DNA of 64,000 nt from Streptomyces sp. HD (lineage in GTDB: Bacteria; Actinomycetota; Actinomycetes; Streptomycetales; Streptomycetaceae), in NCBI RefSeq assembly GCF_028369295.1, contig NZ_JAQMYP010000022.1, positions 62,001 to 126,000 of the forward strand, written 5' to 3'. The notes below the pieces were generated by a model, which saw nothing but the letters and a program-made list of their open reading frames with translations, was not told where the DNA came from and made no database searches. Below are positions 8,412 to 16,946 of the stretch, piece by piece. Position numbers and translations under genes: made by a program. Within the stretch, counting starts at the first letter, position 1. Each line of letters opens with the position of its first letter.

Positions 8412-10019
8412 GTGCCGTACCACCCCCCACTGATCCCACGCGCGAAGACGCGCGGAAGACTCGCTGTCGGAGCTCTGGTCGCCGCACTGTTCGGCCAGTT
8501 GCTCGCCGGGACGGCGGCAGCCGCTCCCGAGGCCGACCGCACCCCGTCAGCCGGGCGAATAGCCTGGAAACCCTGTGAATCCGCGCCCGGCCAGGGCAAG
8601 TTCGAGTGCGCCACCATCAAGGTGCCCGTGGACTGGAAGCGGCCGCACGGCGCCACCGTCGACCTGGCCCTGGCCCGCCACCTGGCCACCGACCCCGCGC
8701 GCCGCATCGGCTCGCTGCTGGTCAACCCCGGCGGACCCGGCGGCTCCGGCATGGACTTCGCGCTCGCCGCCCCCGACGCCTTCTCGCCCGCACTGCTGGC
8801 ACGCTTCGACATCGTGGGCTTCGACCCGCGCGGCGTCGGCCGCAGCACCCCGGTGAAGTGCGACGGGGACCGGGTGACGGCGCAGGGCGCGCTGCTCTAC
8901 CCGGACAGCGCGCGCTCCCTCAACGCCCTGCGGGCGGCGAACCGCGCGCTCGGCAAGAGCTGCCGTGACCTCACCGGCCCGCTGGCCGACCACATGGACA
9001 CCGGCAGCGTCGTCCGCGACATGGACGCGATCCGCGCCGGCCTCGGCGAGAAGCGGATCAGCTACTACGGCGTCTCCTACGGCACCGCGATCGGCCAGCA
9101 GTACGCCGAGCGCTACCCGCACCGCATCCGCGCGATGACCCTCGACTCGAACATGGACCACAGCCTGTCCGACTGGGCCTTCCAGAAGACCGAGACCGAC
9201 TCGGTGGAGGCGTCGTACGGCCAGTTCGCCGACTGGTGCGCCCGTACGCCGTCCTGTGCGCTGCACGGCCGGGACGCCCGCGCCCTGTTCGACTCGCTCC
9301 ACAAGCGCGCGGAGACCGGTGAACTGGTCCTGCCCGGCGACCCGCCCCGGAAGGTCACCCCTCAGGACCTCCAGGACGTCGCCCTGAGCAACATGTACGA
9401 CCCGGCCGGCTGGTTCGACTTCGCTCAGGCTCTCGCCGAGCTCGACGCCACCGACCCCGCGGCGGCACGCTCCCTGCGCCGGTTCGGCGAGCCGACGGAG
9501 TTTCCGTTCTTCCCGGTGATGTGCCAGGACTACGACTTCACGGTCCCCTCGTACCGCACCCTCGCCCGCTACGAACGCGAACTCAACCGCCGTGCCCCCG
9601 TCACCCGCTTCAGCACGCTCGGCTGGACGGTCCAGACAGGCTGCCAGGACTGGCCGTCCGAGGTGTCCAACCCGCAGCGCAGGCTCCGGGTCGACGGGAC
9701 CCCGCCGATCCTGATGACCAACAGCCGCTTCGACCCGGCCACGCCGTACTCCTGGGGTTCCAACGCGGCCCGCCAGATCGGCCGTGAGGCCGTGCTCCTC
9801 ACCTACGACGGTGTCGGCCACGGCGACTACTGGCTGAGCCCGTGCGCCCGCACCGCCATCGACACCTACCTCACCACGCTGAAGACCCCGAGCAAGGGCA
9901 CCCACTGCCCCGCGGTCTGGCCCACGGCGCCCTCCGCCCAGCGCCAGTCCCCGAGCGGCGACCTGGTCAACCCGCTGCCCGACCTGGTCGGCACCGGGGC
10001 GTACCGGCGCACCTCGTGA
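8412..10019 (+). CDS. secreted tripeptidyl aminopeptidase-like hydrolase (family S33)
   Basis: 535 aa. Signal peptide with cleavage near AAAAPEA (about residue 38). The sequence follows the Streptomyces tripeptidyl aminopeptidase pattern: CATIKVPVDW, LLVNPGGPGGSG (oxyanion loop), FDPRGVGRSTPVKC, nucleophile elbow YYGVSYGTAIG, Asp in TNSRFDPATPY and His in GVGHGDYW; C-terminal cysteines and a TAP-type lid domain. Such enzymes remove tripeptides from the N-terminus of extracellular peptides. GTG 8412 is preceded by GGAGGAA at 8399-8405. The triad is complete, so activity is expected. Confidence 0.88.
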   Translation: MPYHPPLIPRAKTRGRLAVGALVAALFGQLLAGTAAAAPEADRTPSAGRIAWKPCESAPGQGKFECATIKVPVDWKRPHGATVDLALARHLATDPARRIGSLLVNPGGPGGSGMDFALAAPDAFSPALLARFDIVGFDPRGVGRSTPVKCDGDRVTAQGALLYPDSARSLNALRAANRALGKSCRDLTGPLADHMDTGSVVRDMDAIRAGLGEKRISYYGVSYGTAIGQQYAERYPHRIRAMTLDSNMDHSLSDWAFQKTETDSVEASYGQFADWCARTPSCALHGRDARALFDSLHKRAETGELVLPGDPPRKVTPQDLQDVALSNMYDPAGWFDFAQALAELDATDPAAARSLRRFGEPTEFPFFPVMCQDYDFTVPSYRTLARYERELNRRAPVTRFSTLGWTVQTGCQDWPSEVSNPQRRLRVDGTPPILMTNSRFDPATPYSWGSNAARQIGREAVLLTYDGVGHGDYWLSPCARTAIDTYLTTLKTPSKGTHCPAVWPTAPSAQRQSPSGDLVNPLPDLVGTGAYRRTS

Positions 10020-10031
10020 CGCGGCCTTCCC

Positions 10032-10085
10032 GGACCTGACGGACCTGACGGACCTGACGGACCTGACGGACCTGACGGACCTGCT
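10032..10085. repeat. 9-bp tandem repeat downstream of the peptidase gene
   Basis: GGACCTGAC repeated five times perfectly from 10032 to 10076, with a partial sixth copy. It is non-coding, in the space between convergent genes, and precedes the long hairpin at 10108-10146. Confidence 0.9.
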
Positions 10086-10107
10086 CGGCCTGACGGGCCT
10101 GGACGAC

Positions 10108-10146
10108 GGGGCGCGCCTCCGGCCACTTCCGGCCGGGGCGCGCCCC
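10108..10146. terminator. bidirectional hairpin terminator between convergent genes
   Basis: Arms GGGGCGCGCC-T-CCGGCC and GGCCGG-GGCGCGCCCC form a 16-bp stem with one bulged base around a 6-base loop. No T-run is present, which is common for Streptomyces terminators. It sits between the stops of the peptidase (10019, plus) and the SgcJ-like gene (10179, minus). Confidence 0.75.
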
Positions 10147-10178
10147 GTGACACGTCGGCGTGCCGGGCGAGCCGCCCC

Positions 10179-10646
10179 TCACCGCATCGCCGGCCGGGTG
10201 TCGGGCTGGAGCCGGAACGAGATGGCCTCCATCAGGCGCTTGTGCTGCGTCTTCTGCACGGCGGCGATCCGCCAGCCGATCCCGGACTCCCGCACGACCG
10301 TGTACGTGGCGAGCTTGTCCAGCCGCTTCGGCCTGCGCTTGCCGACGGCGCCGCGGGTGACGACGACGGCGGTGTCGGGGCCGTAGAAGCGGATGTCCGT
10401 GATGTCGAGGGCCAGCTCCGTGCCCTTGAGGAATCCGGTGAAGAGGGACTGGTGGGCGCGGCCGATCTCCGGGCCGCCGTGGTACACGGTGCCGACGAAG
10501 GTCACGTCGGTCGCGTCGTGCGTGAAGCACCTGCCGTACGCGCTGCCGTCACCGCGGTTCCAGGCCGCGCGGCTCTCGTCGAGGAGCGCGCGGATCGCGG
10601 CGACATCGCTGTCGTGTACGGGGTCGAGAGGGCTGCGTGTCATCAC
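10179..10646 (-). CDS. SgcJ/EcaC-family NTF2-like protein
   Basis: 155 aa. A single NTF2/SnoaL-type cone fold is suggested by the N-terminal helix (DVAAIRALLDESRAAWNRGD), the ATDVTFVGTVYHG strand and the VVVTRGAVG, TYTVVRESGIGWRIAAVQ strand series. This family includes SgcJ and EcaC of natural-product clusters and many stand-alone proteins; a substrate cannot be assigned. GTG 10646 is favoured because GGAGG lies 7 bases upstream; ATG 10643 is immediately after. Divergent from a MarR regulator that may control it. Confidence 0.8.
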   Translation of the reverse strand: MMTRSPLDPVHDSDVAAIRALLDESRAAWNRGDGSAYGRCFTHDATDVTFVGTVYHGGPEIGRAHQSLFTGFLKGTELALDITDIRFYGPDTAVVVTRGAVGKRRPKRLDKLATYTVVRESGIGWRIAAVQKTQHKRLMEAISFRLQPDTRPAMR

Positions 10647-10699
10647 TGGCCTGCCTCCGGCGTGATAGTTTCATGGAAGAAGTAACTGCGCTGGAGATT

Positions 10700-10719
10700 T
10701 CTCTTCTCTGAGGAAGAGA
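10700..10719. promoter_or_regulatory. inverted repeat, candidate MarR operator
   Basis: TCTCTTC-N6-GAAGAGA lies in the 92-base gap between the divergent SgcJ-like gene and the MarR gene, 20 bases before the MarR start. Position and symmetry fit an autoregulatory operator; binding is inferred. Confidence 0.5.
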
Positions 10720-10738
10720 TTAGGGAGTGGAAGGACCC

Positions 10739-11206
10739 GTGTCAACGCCGCCGCCGATGCGAGCCGATGCGAATGAGATCTACCGCCGGTACCTGAGCGC
10801 CGTGATGCTGCACGGCCACGCCGGCGCCAGAGCGTGCGCCCTCGGCGCCACCGATCTGTACGCCCTGAACATCCTTCAGCTGTCAGGCGCGATGTCCCCC
10901 GGTGAACTGGCCGAACGCACGGGCCTGACGACCGGTCCGACGACCCGGCTGATCGACAGGCTGGAACAGGCCGGATACGTCCGCCGCGCCCCCGACCCCG
11001 GGGACCGGCGCAAGGTCGTCGTGGAACCGGTCGGCGAACCCGCGGAACTGGACCGCGTCCTGGCACCCGCGCGGCAACGGGTCGGCGAGATCCTCGCCGG
11101 ATACACGCCGGAACAACTCGACGTCCTCTTCGACTACTTCACCCGGGCCGCCCTGGCCTACCACGAAGCCGCCGACGACCTGCGCGGCACGGGGAGCGAA
11201 CGCTGA
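10739..11206 (+). CDS. MarR-family transcriptional regulator
   Basis: 155 aa. N-terminal dimerisation helix (ANEIYRRYLSAVMLHGHAGA), a winged HTH (MSPGELAERTGLTTGPTTRL, IDRLEQAGYVRR) with wing DPGDRRKVVVEP, and a C-terminal helical pair. The start GTG 10739 has GGAAGGA just upstream; GTG 10727 is an alternative. The head-to-head arrangement with the SgcJ-like gene and the inverted repeat between them suggest it represses that gene and itself. Confidence 0.85.
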   Translation: MSTPPPMRADANEIYRRYLSAVMLHGHAGARACALGATDLYALNILQLSGAMSPGELAERTGLTTGPTTRLIDRLEQAGYVRRAPDPGDRRKVVVEPVGEPAELDRVLAPARQRVGEILAGYTPEQLDVLFDYFTRAALAYHEAADDLRGTGSER

Positions 11207-11221
11207 GAGCCCGTGCGGTGC

Positions 11222-12016
11222 TCAGCGCACGGGGAAGCCGAAGGAGTACCCCTGCTCCTTCAGCCACGGCAGGACCTCGCGCAGGGCGGCCACGGTCTGG
11301 GAGCGGTCCCCGCCCGCGTCGTGGAAGAGGAGGGTCGGGCCGTTGGAGATCTCGTTCTTGACGGTGGCGACCATGGTGGCCGTGCCGGGGAGTTCGAAGT
11401 CCTTGGAGTCGATGTTCCAGCCGAGCGGGCGCATGCCGTGGGACGCGGCGAGGTGGCGGCTGTAGGGGGTGAACGCCCCTCCCGGGGCCCGGTAGTACAT
11501 CGGGCGGACGCCGCCGGACGCCTCGGTGATCATGCGTTCGGCGTCCAGGATCTGCTGTGACTGGTAGGCCTCGGACTTGCGGTCCATCGTGACGTCGTGC
11601 GAGACCGTGTGGTCGCAGAGCCGGTGCCCGGCCGCCACCACCGTCCTGACCAGGTCCGGGTGGGCGCGGGCCTGCGTGCCCACCATGCAGAACGTGGCCT
11701 TCACCCCGTTGTCCCGCAGCACCTGCAGCACCTGCGGTGTCCAGACGGGATCCGGTCCGTCGTCGATGGTGATGTTGACGCTATGGGCACCGCCGTCCGA
11801 GGCGTGCGCGATCTCCGCCGACACGGGCGTCTTCTTCTGGCCCTGCGGCTGACCGGGCGAGGTGGCGGGAGGCGCCGAGACGCCGGACGGGGCGGGCCGC
11901 CCCCCGGTGGAACCGAGTTGCCCGTCCCAGAACGAGGCCAGGGCGGCCACCGCGGTCACCCCGAGCGCGGCCGCAACCACCGTTCCGTACCATCCCCGTC
12001 CGCCGCTTCGCGCCAT
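11222..12016 (-). CDS. membrane-anchored polysaccharide deacetylase (NodB domain), copy 1
   Basis: 264 aa. An N-terminal signal anchor (about 11-30) is followed by a Pro/Ser-rich linker and a NodB (CE4) domain: motif 1 TIDDGPDP, motif 2 CDHTVSHD (metal-binding His pair), motif 3 RAPGG, motif 4 GWNIDSKDF and motif 5 LLFHDAGG. Metal-dependent removal of N- or O-acetyl groups from a surface glycan or peptidoglycan is expected. It is about 70% identical by eye to the gene at 13469-14242; the two flank a polytopic membrane protein gene. Confidence 0.88.
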   Translation of the reverse strand: MARSGGRGWYGTVVAAALGVTAVAALASFWDGQLGSTGGRPAPSGVSAPPATSPGQPQGQKKTPVSAEIAHASDGGAHSVNITIDDGPDPVWTPQVLQVLRDNGVKATFCMVGTQARAHPDLVRTVVAAGHRLCDHTVSHDVTMDRKSEAYQSQQILDAERMITEASGGVRPMYYRAPGGAFTPYSRHLAASHGMRPLGWNIDSKDFELPGTATMVATVKNEISNGPTLLFHDAGGDRSQTVAALREVLPWLKEQGYSFGFPVR

Positions 12017-12087
12017 GTCCTCTGTTCCTCGCCGTCACTGTCGGGCCCGTGCATCCGGCAAGAGGGGGAAAAGCGGTCGAGGGATCC

Positions 12088-12122
12088 CTCTGTTACCGAT
12101 CACGCACATTTCCGTCGGGACC
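12088..12122 (-). promoter_or_regulatory. conserved block upstream of deacetylase copy 1
   Basis: Minus-strand core GGAAATGTGCGTGATCGGTA followed by ACAGAGGGATCC. The same pattern (GGAA-TGT-C-TGATCGGTAAC-GA-GGATCC) recurs 5' of copy 2 at 14328-14362. Both lie 80-120 bases before the ATG, while the rest of the two upstream regions differs. Confidence 0.5.
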
Positions 12123-12242
12123 CGGCGGGGCGTACGTCACAGCGAGGGCGACGCCCGGGAAAGAACCCGCCCCGCCTTCCAGCCATCTCTCTGGGCGGGG
12201 CGCGTGACCTGAGGGATCGCGCGAGGCGAGCGAGCACCGGGA

Positions 12243-13496
12243 GTGAGAGAGAGCGTGTCGGCCATCAGCCAGCGGATGCACATGGTGCTGCTCGCCGCCT
12301 GGACGGCCCTGTGGTTCGCCGTGGTTCAGCCGAACGGGGGCTTCTCCTGGCACTACCTGCGCACGGGCGGCGAGCTGCTCTACGCGGGTTCCGGCAGGCC
12401 GGACGGCGGTCTGAACCTCTACGCCCATCACCCCGAACTGCAGATGGGCCCCGTCAGCTTCCTGACGGCGGGCCTGTTCAACCCCTTCCCCGAGTCCGTC
12501 GGGCAGTTCCTGGCCGCCGCCGTGATGTCCTTGCTCGGTCTGGTGATCCTGGTGGTCGCCGGACGCAGCGCCGCCTGGCACTTCCTGGGCACCGGCACCA
12601 ATCACCAGCGGCTGCGGCAGCGGGTGCTGATAGCGGGCCTGGCCTTCATCCCGATGTGGATCGAGGTCGCCGTCCGCTTCGGCCACCTCGACGACGTACT
12701 GGCCCTCTTCTTCACGGCCCTGGCCGTACACGCCCTCACCCGCAACAACCCCGCCGCGACCGGCATCTTCCTGGCGCTCGCCATGGACTCCAAACCGACC
12801 GCGCTGGCCTTCCTGCCGCTGCTGCTCGCCCTGCCGAGACGCCAGTGGCTGCGCGCGGGCCTGTGGTGCGCGGCGCTGGTCGCGGTCGCCTGGCTGCCGT
12901 TCCTGCTCGGCGCCCCGCAGTCGTTCGCCGCCGCCGAGTTCACCATCCCCAACCAGCCCGCGTCCGCGCTGCGCTGGCTCGGCGTCGACGATCCGCAGAC
13001 CCCTCCCTGGGACCGGCCCGCACAGGCCGCACTGGGACTGGCCCTCGGCTGCGCCGCGGTCTGGCGGGGCCGCTGGGCCGCCGTCGTCCTGCTCGGCGCC
13101 AACGCCCGGATAGCGCTGGACCCCAGCGTCTACACGTACTACACCGCCTCCGTCCTGCTGGGCACCCTGCTGTGGGACGTGATCGGGCAGCGGCGCCTGG
13201 TGCCCTGGTGGAGCTGGATCGCGCTGCTCACCCTGTACGGCACGGTCTTCGTCGTTCCGCACGACGCGACCCGCGGTCTGATCCGCCTGGGCTTCGTCGT
13301 CGTATCCACCGCCTACGTCCTGTTCTGGCCGGTGCGGGACCGGCGCCGAAGCCGGTCGGCTCGCGGCCCGGATCCCGTCCCTGACCTAGGCAGTCATCGG
13401 CAAGTCGGCGGTATGACGAAGACGAGCGGGACGAAGACGAGCGGGCGGCGCGAGCACGCCGCACCGGCTCAGCGCACCGGGAAGCCGAAGGAGTAG
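12243..13496 (+). CDS. polytopic membrane protein between two deacetylase paralogues
   Basis: 417 aa with about ten hydrophobic segments, a short loop HYLRTGGELLYAG after TM1 and a cytoplasmic basic tail (MTKTSGTKTSGRREH). The architecture resembles GT-C/GT87-type membrane glycosyltransferases (an early acidic loop, then repeated helices), but no diagnostic motif was found, so it is left as a membrane protein. Start GTG 12243, with GTG 12255 possible. Its last 28 bases overlap the 3' end of the opposing deacetylase gene. Neighbours suggest a surface-glycan role. Confidence 0.7.
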   Translation: MRESVSAISQRMHMVLLAAWTALWFAVVQPNGGFSWHYLRTGGELLYAGSGRPDGGLNLYAHHPELQMGPVSFLTAGLFNPFPESVGQFLAAAVMSLLGLVILVVAGRSAAWHFLGTGTNHQRLRQRVLIAGLAFIPMWIEVAVRFGHLDDVLALFFTALAVHALTRNNPAATGIFLALAMDSKPTALAFLPLLLALPRRQWLRAGLWCAALVAVAWLPFLLGAPQSFAAAEFTIPNQPASALRWLGVDDPQTPPWDRPAQAALGLALGCAAVWRGRWAAVVLLGANARIALDPSVYTYYTASVLLGTLLWDVIGQRRLVPWWSWIALLTLYGTVFVVPHDATRGLIRLGFVVVSTAYVLFWPVRDRRRSRSARGPDPVPDLGSHRQVGGMTKTSGTKTSGRREHAAPAQRTGKPKE

Positions 13497-14242
13497 CCCT
13501 GGTCCTTGAGCCAGGGGAGGATGCGGCGCAGGGCCTCGACGGTCTGGGAGCGGTCGCCGCCGGCGTCGTGGAAGAGGAGCGTCGGACCGCCCGGCACCTC
13601 CCGCTGGACGGTGGCGACGATGGCGTCCGCGCCCGGCCGCTCGAAGTCCTTGGTGTCCACGTTCCAGCCCAGCGGGCGCATGCCCCGGTCGGCGGCGATC
13701 TTGCGGCTGTAGGGGGTGAAGGCTCCGCCGGGCGCGCGGTAGTACATCGGCCGTACGCCACCGGACGCCTCGGTGATCATGCGCTCGGCGTCGAGGATCT
13801 GCTGCGACTGGTAGGCCTGGGTGTTCTTGTCCATGGCGGTGTCGTGCGAGACCGAGTGGTCGCACAGCCGGTGCCCGGCGGCGACCACCTGCTTCACGAG
13901 GTCCGGGTGGGCCTGTGCCTGCGTCCCCACCATGCAGAACGTGGCCTTCACGCCGTACTCCCGCAGCACGTCCAGGACTTGGGGAGTCCACACGGGGTCG
14001 GGTCCGTCGTCGATGGTGATGTTGATGCCGCGCGCTCCCTTGTCCGAGGCGTGCGCGATGCTCACGTCGACCGGCTTGAGGTCACCGGCCGGCGAGGCCG
14101 ACGCGGCCGCCCTCGGCGAGGAGTCGTCCACGGCATCGGCCTGCGCGGTCCACATCGAGGCACCGGTGGCGAGCACCGTCACGCCGAGCGCCGCCCCGAC
14201 CAGCTTGCCGTACCAGCCACGCCCGCCACCGTGCCGCGCCAT
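13469..14242 (-). CDS. membrane-anchored polysaccharide deacetylase (NodB domain), copy 2
   Basis: 257 aa. Same plan as the copy at 11222-12016: signal anchor, short Ala/Ser linker, then all five CE4 motifs (TIDDGPDP, CDHSVSHD, RAPGG, GWNVDTKDF, LLFHDAGG). It ends in the identical QGYSFGFPVR. Because every catalytic motif is kept in both copies, both are likely active and may differ in timing or location. The stop lies inside the 3' end of the convergent membrane-protein gene. Confidence 0.88.
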   Translation of the reverse strand: MARHGGGRGWYGKLVGAALGVTVLATGASMWTAQADAVDDSSPRAAASASPAGDLKPVDVSIAHASDKGARGINITIDDGPDPVWTPQVLDVLREYGVKATFCMVGTQAQAHPDLVKQVVAAGHRLCDHSVSHDTAMDKNTQAYQSQQILDAERMITEASGGVRPMYYRAPGGAFTPYSRKIAADRGMRPLGWNVDTKDFERPGADAIVATVQREVPGGPTLLFHDAGGDRSQTVEALRRILPWLKDQGYSFGFPVR

Positions 14243-14327
14243 GTCCGCCCCGCCTTCGCGTAGTTCCTCACCCGTCCCCGGGTCGCTCTGCGACCAACTG
14301 ACAGGACGAGGGGCGGTGGCCGCCGGA

Positions 14328-14362
14328 TCCGTCCGTTACCGATCAAGGACAATTCCGGGGGA
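14328..14362 (-). promoter_or_regulatory. conserved block upstream of deacetylase copy 2
   Basis: Minus-strand core GGAATTGTCCTTGATCGGTA then ACGGACGGATCC, matching the block at 12088-12122. Conservation limited to this patch suggests a common promoter or regulator-binding site rather than simple duplication. Confidence 0.5.
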
Positions 14363-14473
14363 GTTCGCGTACAAACCCGACGAGCGGCCGGCCGGGACAC
14401 TCGCCCCCCTGCCTGCCGCTTGGGCCCACCTCGCCGACACCTACGTCACCTGGGCCGGAGGCACCGCCGTCAC

Positions 14474-14519
14474 TCAACTACCCGTCGTTCAGCTACTCGT
14501 CGTTCAGCTACCCGTTGTT
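14474..14519. repeat. three 15-bp tandem repeats
   Basis: AGCTACCCGTCGTTC and close variants are repeated three times, running into the last codons of the XRE-membrane regulator gene (its C-terminus NNG is encoded next to it). Function unknown. Confidence 0.65.
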
Positions 14520-15844
14520 TCGATCCATTCGCTGCCGCCCAGCGGGTAGCTGTACTCCTTGCCGCCGACCCTGGCGCTGGTGTGGAACGGGGTGCCGTCG
14601 TTGTCGATGTGGACGGTGCCGCGGCGGCTGCCGCTGGACCAGTCCAGGGTGAGGTCCCAGCGGACGTCGGACGCCGTGGTGTGGACGGTGACGTAGTAGA
14701 CCTCGGGATCGGATTCGCTGACCTTGTACGGGAAGTCGCGCTGGCCGTTCTTGACGGTGACCGTGGGACTGCCGCTGTCCAGGTCGACGTCGAATGACCT
14801 GGACTGGACTCCGCCGCCGCAGCCGGAGCCCATCGCGTACTCGTTCCAGCCGGGCGGCGCGCTCTTCGACAGGACACGTACGTGCAGATCCTTCAGGACG
14901 ACGGTCTCCTTGCCGGTGCCCTGGACGGTGAGGGCGATCCGCTGTTCGTTCGAGGAGATCGCCCCGTACGCGGTGGCCCAGCGCTGGGCGTCCTGCTCGC
15001 TCGCCGGCGGGCCGACCTGCTCGGGTTCGTTCTTGACGAGGAAGTGCTGGCTGCACGGGCTGTCGTAGACATAGGGGCGGACGTCGACCGTGAGCGGAAC
15101 GGCGTCGGAGGCGCCGTCGCCGACCGGCCGGTCCGCCTCCTGTCCGCCACCACCCGCAGAGGCGGCGGACCCGGCGCCCGCGGACCTGGTGGGGGAGGCA
15201 GAGGGCGACGAGGACGGCTTCTTCCCCTTCCCGCTCGCGGACGGTGCGGCGGACGGCGTCCCTGTGCGGGCCCCGCCGGCCGTCGCCTCCACCGCGCTGT
15301 CCGCCTGCCCCGCGGGCCCCTCGTCCTTCCCGCCGCCGTCGAACGGCACACCCACGGCCAGCGCCACGGCTCCGAGCACGGCGGCCGTCGCGACGGAGGC
15401 GATCAGCGCGGTACGGCGACGAAGGAGACGGGCGGGACGACGCGGCTGCGTGAGCGGGTCCGGCAGGTCGACGACGACCGGCTCACCGCTCTCGCTCTCG
15501 TTCTCGCGCTTGTCCTCGCGCTTGTCCTTGTCCCTGTCCTTGTCCTGAGCCGACCTCGTCGCCGCCGCCTGATCCGTCCCGCGCCCGCGTGCCGCGTCGG
15601 CCAGGATCCAGTGCCGGTGCAACTCCACCAGCTCCTGCGGCGTCGCCCGGCAGACCCTCGCGAGGCGCTCCACCGGTGCGTAATCGACCGGCACCGCGGT
15701 GCCGTTGCAGTAGCGGTGCAGCGTCGACGTACTCATGTGCAGACGCTTGGCAAGCGCCCCGTAGCTGAGCCCCGAGCGGTCCTTGAGGTCACGCAAGAGC
15801 CGCGCGAACGCCTCCGCCTCCCCCGCCTCCGTTGCGCCTGACAC
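14504..15844 (-). CDS. XRE-family HTH regulator fused to TM and outer beta-rich domain
   Basis: 446 aa. XRE HTH at residues 12-65 (LLRDLKDRSGLSYGALAKRL, MSTSTLHRYCNGTAVPVDYA), an acidic/basic repeat (KDRDKDKREDKREN), TM helix about 140-165 (TALIASVATAAVLGAVALAV), a Ser/Pro/Gly-rich stalk of about 80 residues, then a 200-residue outer domain with conserved Cys (YDSPCSQHFLV, GSGCGGG). This one-polypeptide sensor-regulator format is common in Streptomyces. GTG 15844 has AGGGGA upstream. The signal it senses is unknown. Confidence 0.85.
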   Translation of the reverse strand: MSGATEAGEAEAFARLLRDLKDRSGLSYGALAKRLHMSTSTLHRYCNGTAVPVDYAPVERLARVCRATPQELVELHRHWILADAARGRGTDQAAATRSAQDKDRDKDKREDKRENESESGEPVVVDLPDPLTQPRRPARLLRRRTALIASVATAAVLGAVALAVGVPFDGGGKDEGPAGQADSAVEATAGGARTGTPSAAPSASGKGKKPSSSPSASPTRSAGAGSAASAGGGGQEADRPVGDGASDAVPLTVDVRPYVYDSPCSQHFLVKNEPEQVGPPASEQDAQRWATAYGAISSNEQRIALTVQGTGKETVVLKDLHVRVLSKSAPPGWNEYAMGSGCGGGVQSRSFDVDLDSGSPTVTVKNGQRDFPYKVSESDPEVYYVTVHTTASDVRWDLTLDWSSGSRRGTVHIDNDGTPFHTSARVGGKEYSYPLGGSEWIETTGS

Positions 15845-16031
15845 CCGTTCCCCTCAGTCCCCGCATTCCAGTCGCGCGTTCCAGGGGCACTGCGTTCTCC
15901 CTGGTCAGAGCGCATTTCAGCGTTCCAGCGTCCCCAACTCCCCGCTGGGCGTGGCGGTTGGGACAGATCGCGTCACAAGCTTCGGTCATCCAATCACCAC
16001 GGCCACCCGAACACCGAAGGGGCGCATCAAC

Positions 16032-16817
16032 ATGTCCGAGTTCCGCACTTCCCGTACCTCCCGCACCCGTCTCGTCGCCGCCGCCGCGACCGCAGTACTC
16101 GCCGCGCTCTCCCTGACCGCGTGCAGCGACGGAACCGGCACCAAGGACGAGGGCGCCGCGGCGACCGGTTCCACGGGCTCGGCTTCCGGCACCCCTTCGG
16201 CAAGCTCCGGAGGCAACTCCTCCTCGGGCGCCTCGGGTTCCTCCGGCACCTCGGGCTCCTCGGGCGCCTCGGGTTCCTCCGGCTCCGCGAACGGCTCGAA
16301 CGGTTCGGGCTCCTCCGGCGGCGGGAGCGGCGCCGGTTCGGGCTCCACCGCCCAGACCTCGGCGGGAAAGGCGCCGACCTCCGCCGGCAAGCCGGTCACC
16401 TGCGAGGGGTCCAACACCAAGACGGTCGCGGCCCCGCTGAACCGCCCGGTGAACCACATGCTGCTCACGGTGACCAACACCGGCAGCAAGACCTGCTTCC
16501 TCTACGGCTACCCCGCCGTCGCCTTCGGTGAGGCCCAGTCCGTGCCGCCGGTCATCGAGGACTCGCAGCCGCAGGCGGTCGTCACGCTGGAGCCGGGCCA
16601 GTCCGGCTACGCGTCCGTCAGCCTGTCCGCCACCGACGGCAGCGGCTCGAACGGCCGGACCGAGAAGTCCCTGGCCGTCGCCTTCTACGGCCGCTCCATG
16701 AGCGGGAGCGTCGGCAAGGTCGCCCACCCGCCGCTGCCCGCGAAGGGCATCTACATCGACGACTCCCTCAAGGTCACGTACTGGCAGCAGGAGATGGATG
16801 ACGCCATCAGCTGGTGA
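16032..16817 (+). CDS. lipoprotein with DUF4232 domain
   Basis: 261 aa. Signal peptide with lipobox LTAC (Cys about residue 26), a 90-residue Gly/Ser-rich linker, then a DUF4232 domain: CEGSNTKTV, HMLLTVTNTGSKTCFLYGYP, VTLEPGQSGYASVSL and a final EMDDAISW. Secreted and lipid-anchored. DUF4232 proteins are widespread in Streptomyces and of unknown function. ATG 16032 has AAGGGG nine bases upstream. The linker is nearly pure GSS/SGA, probably a flexible spacer through the wall. Confidence 0.85.
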   Translation: MSEFRTSRTSRTRLVAAAATAVLAALSLTACSDGTGTKDEGAAATGSTGSASGTPSASSGGNSSSGASGSSGTSGSSGASGSSGSANGSNGSGSSGGGSGAGSGSTAQTSAGKAPTSAGKPVTCEGSNTKTVAAPLNRPVNHMLLTVTNTGSKTCFLYGYPAVAFGEAQSVPPVIEDSQPQAVVTLEPGQSGYASVSLSATDGSGSNGRTEKSLAVAFYGRSMSGSVGKVAHPPLPAKGIYIDDSLKVTYWQQEMDDAISW

Positions 16818-16852
16818 CGCCTGAGCCCGATCCCGCGCGTCATAGTTGCCCA

Positions 16853-16893
16853 CCCAGTGAGCGTCACCGGTTTGACAGGTGACGCTCGCTGGG
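16853..16893. promoter_or_regulatory. 16-bp hairpin containing a GACAGGTGAC site
   Basis: Arms CCCAGTGAGCGTCACC and GGTGACGCTCGCTGGG (one G-T pair) around a 9-base loop. It could end transcription of the DUF4232 gene, but its right half contains TTGACAGGTGAC (16872-16883), a motif repeated at 17663-17673 and, inverted, at 17927-17937, next to the CGNR regulator gene. Confidence 0.55.
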
Positions 16894-16946
16894 TGACAGT
16901 TCAGTCATCGCACGGCCCGTGAAGTCGACGCGTGGAGGGGATGCAC

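Noticed and set aside
10032..10085. Possible CRISPR array
   Set aside because: Direct tandem 9-bp units without spacers; the other arrays at 30380 and 41661 also lack spacers and cas genes.
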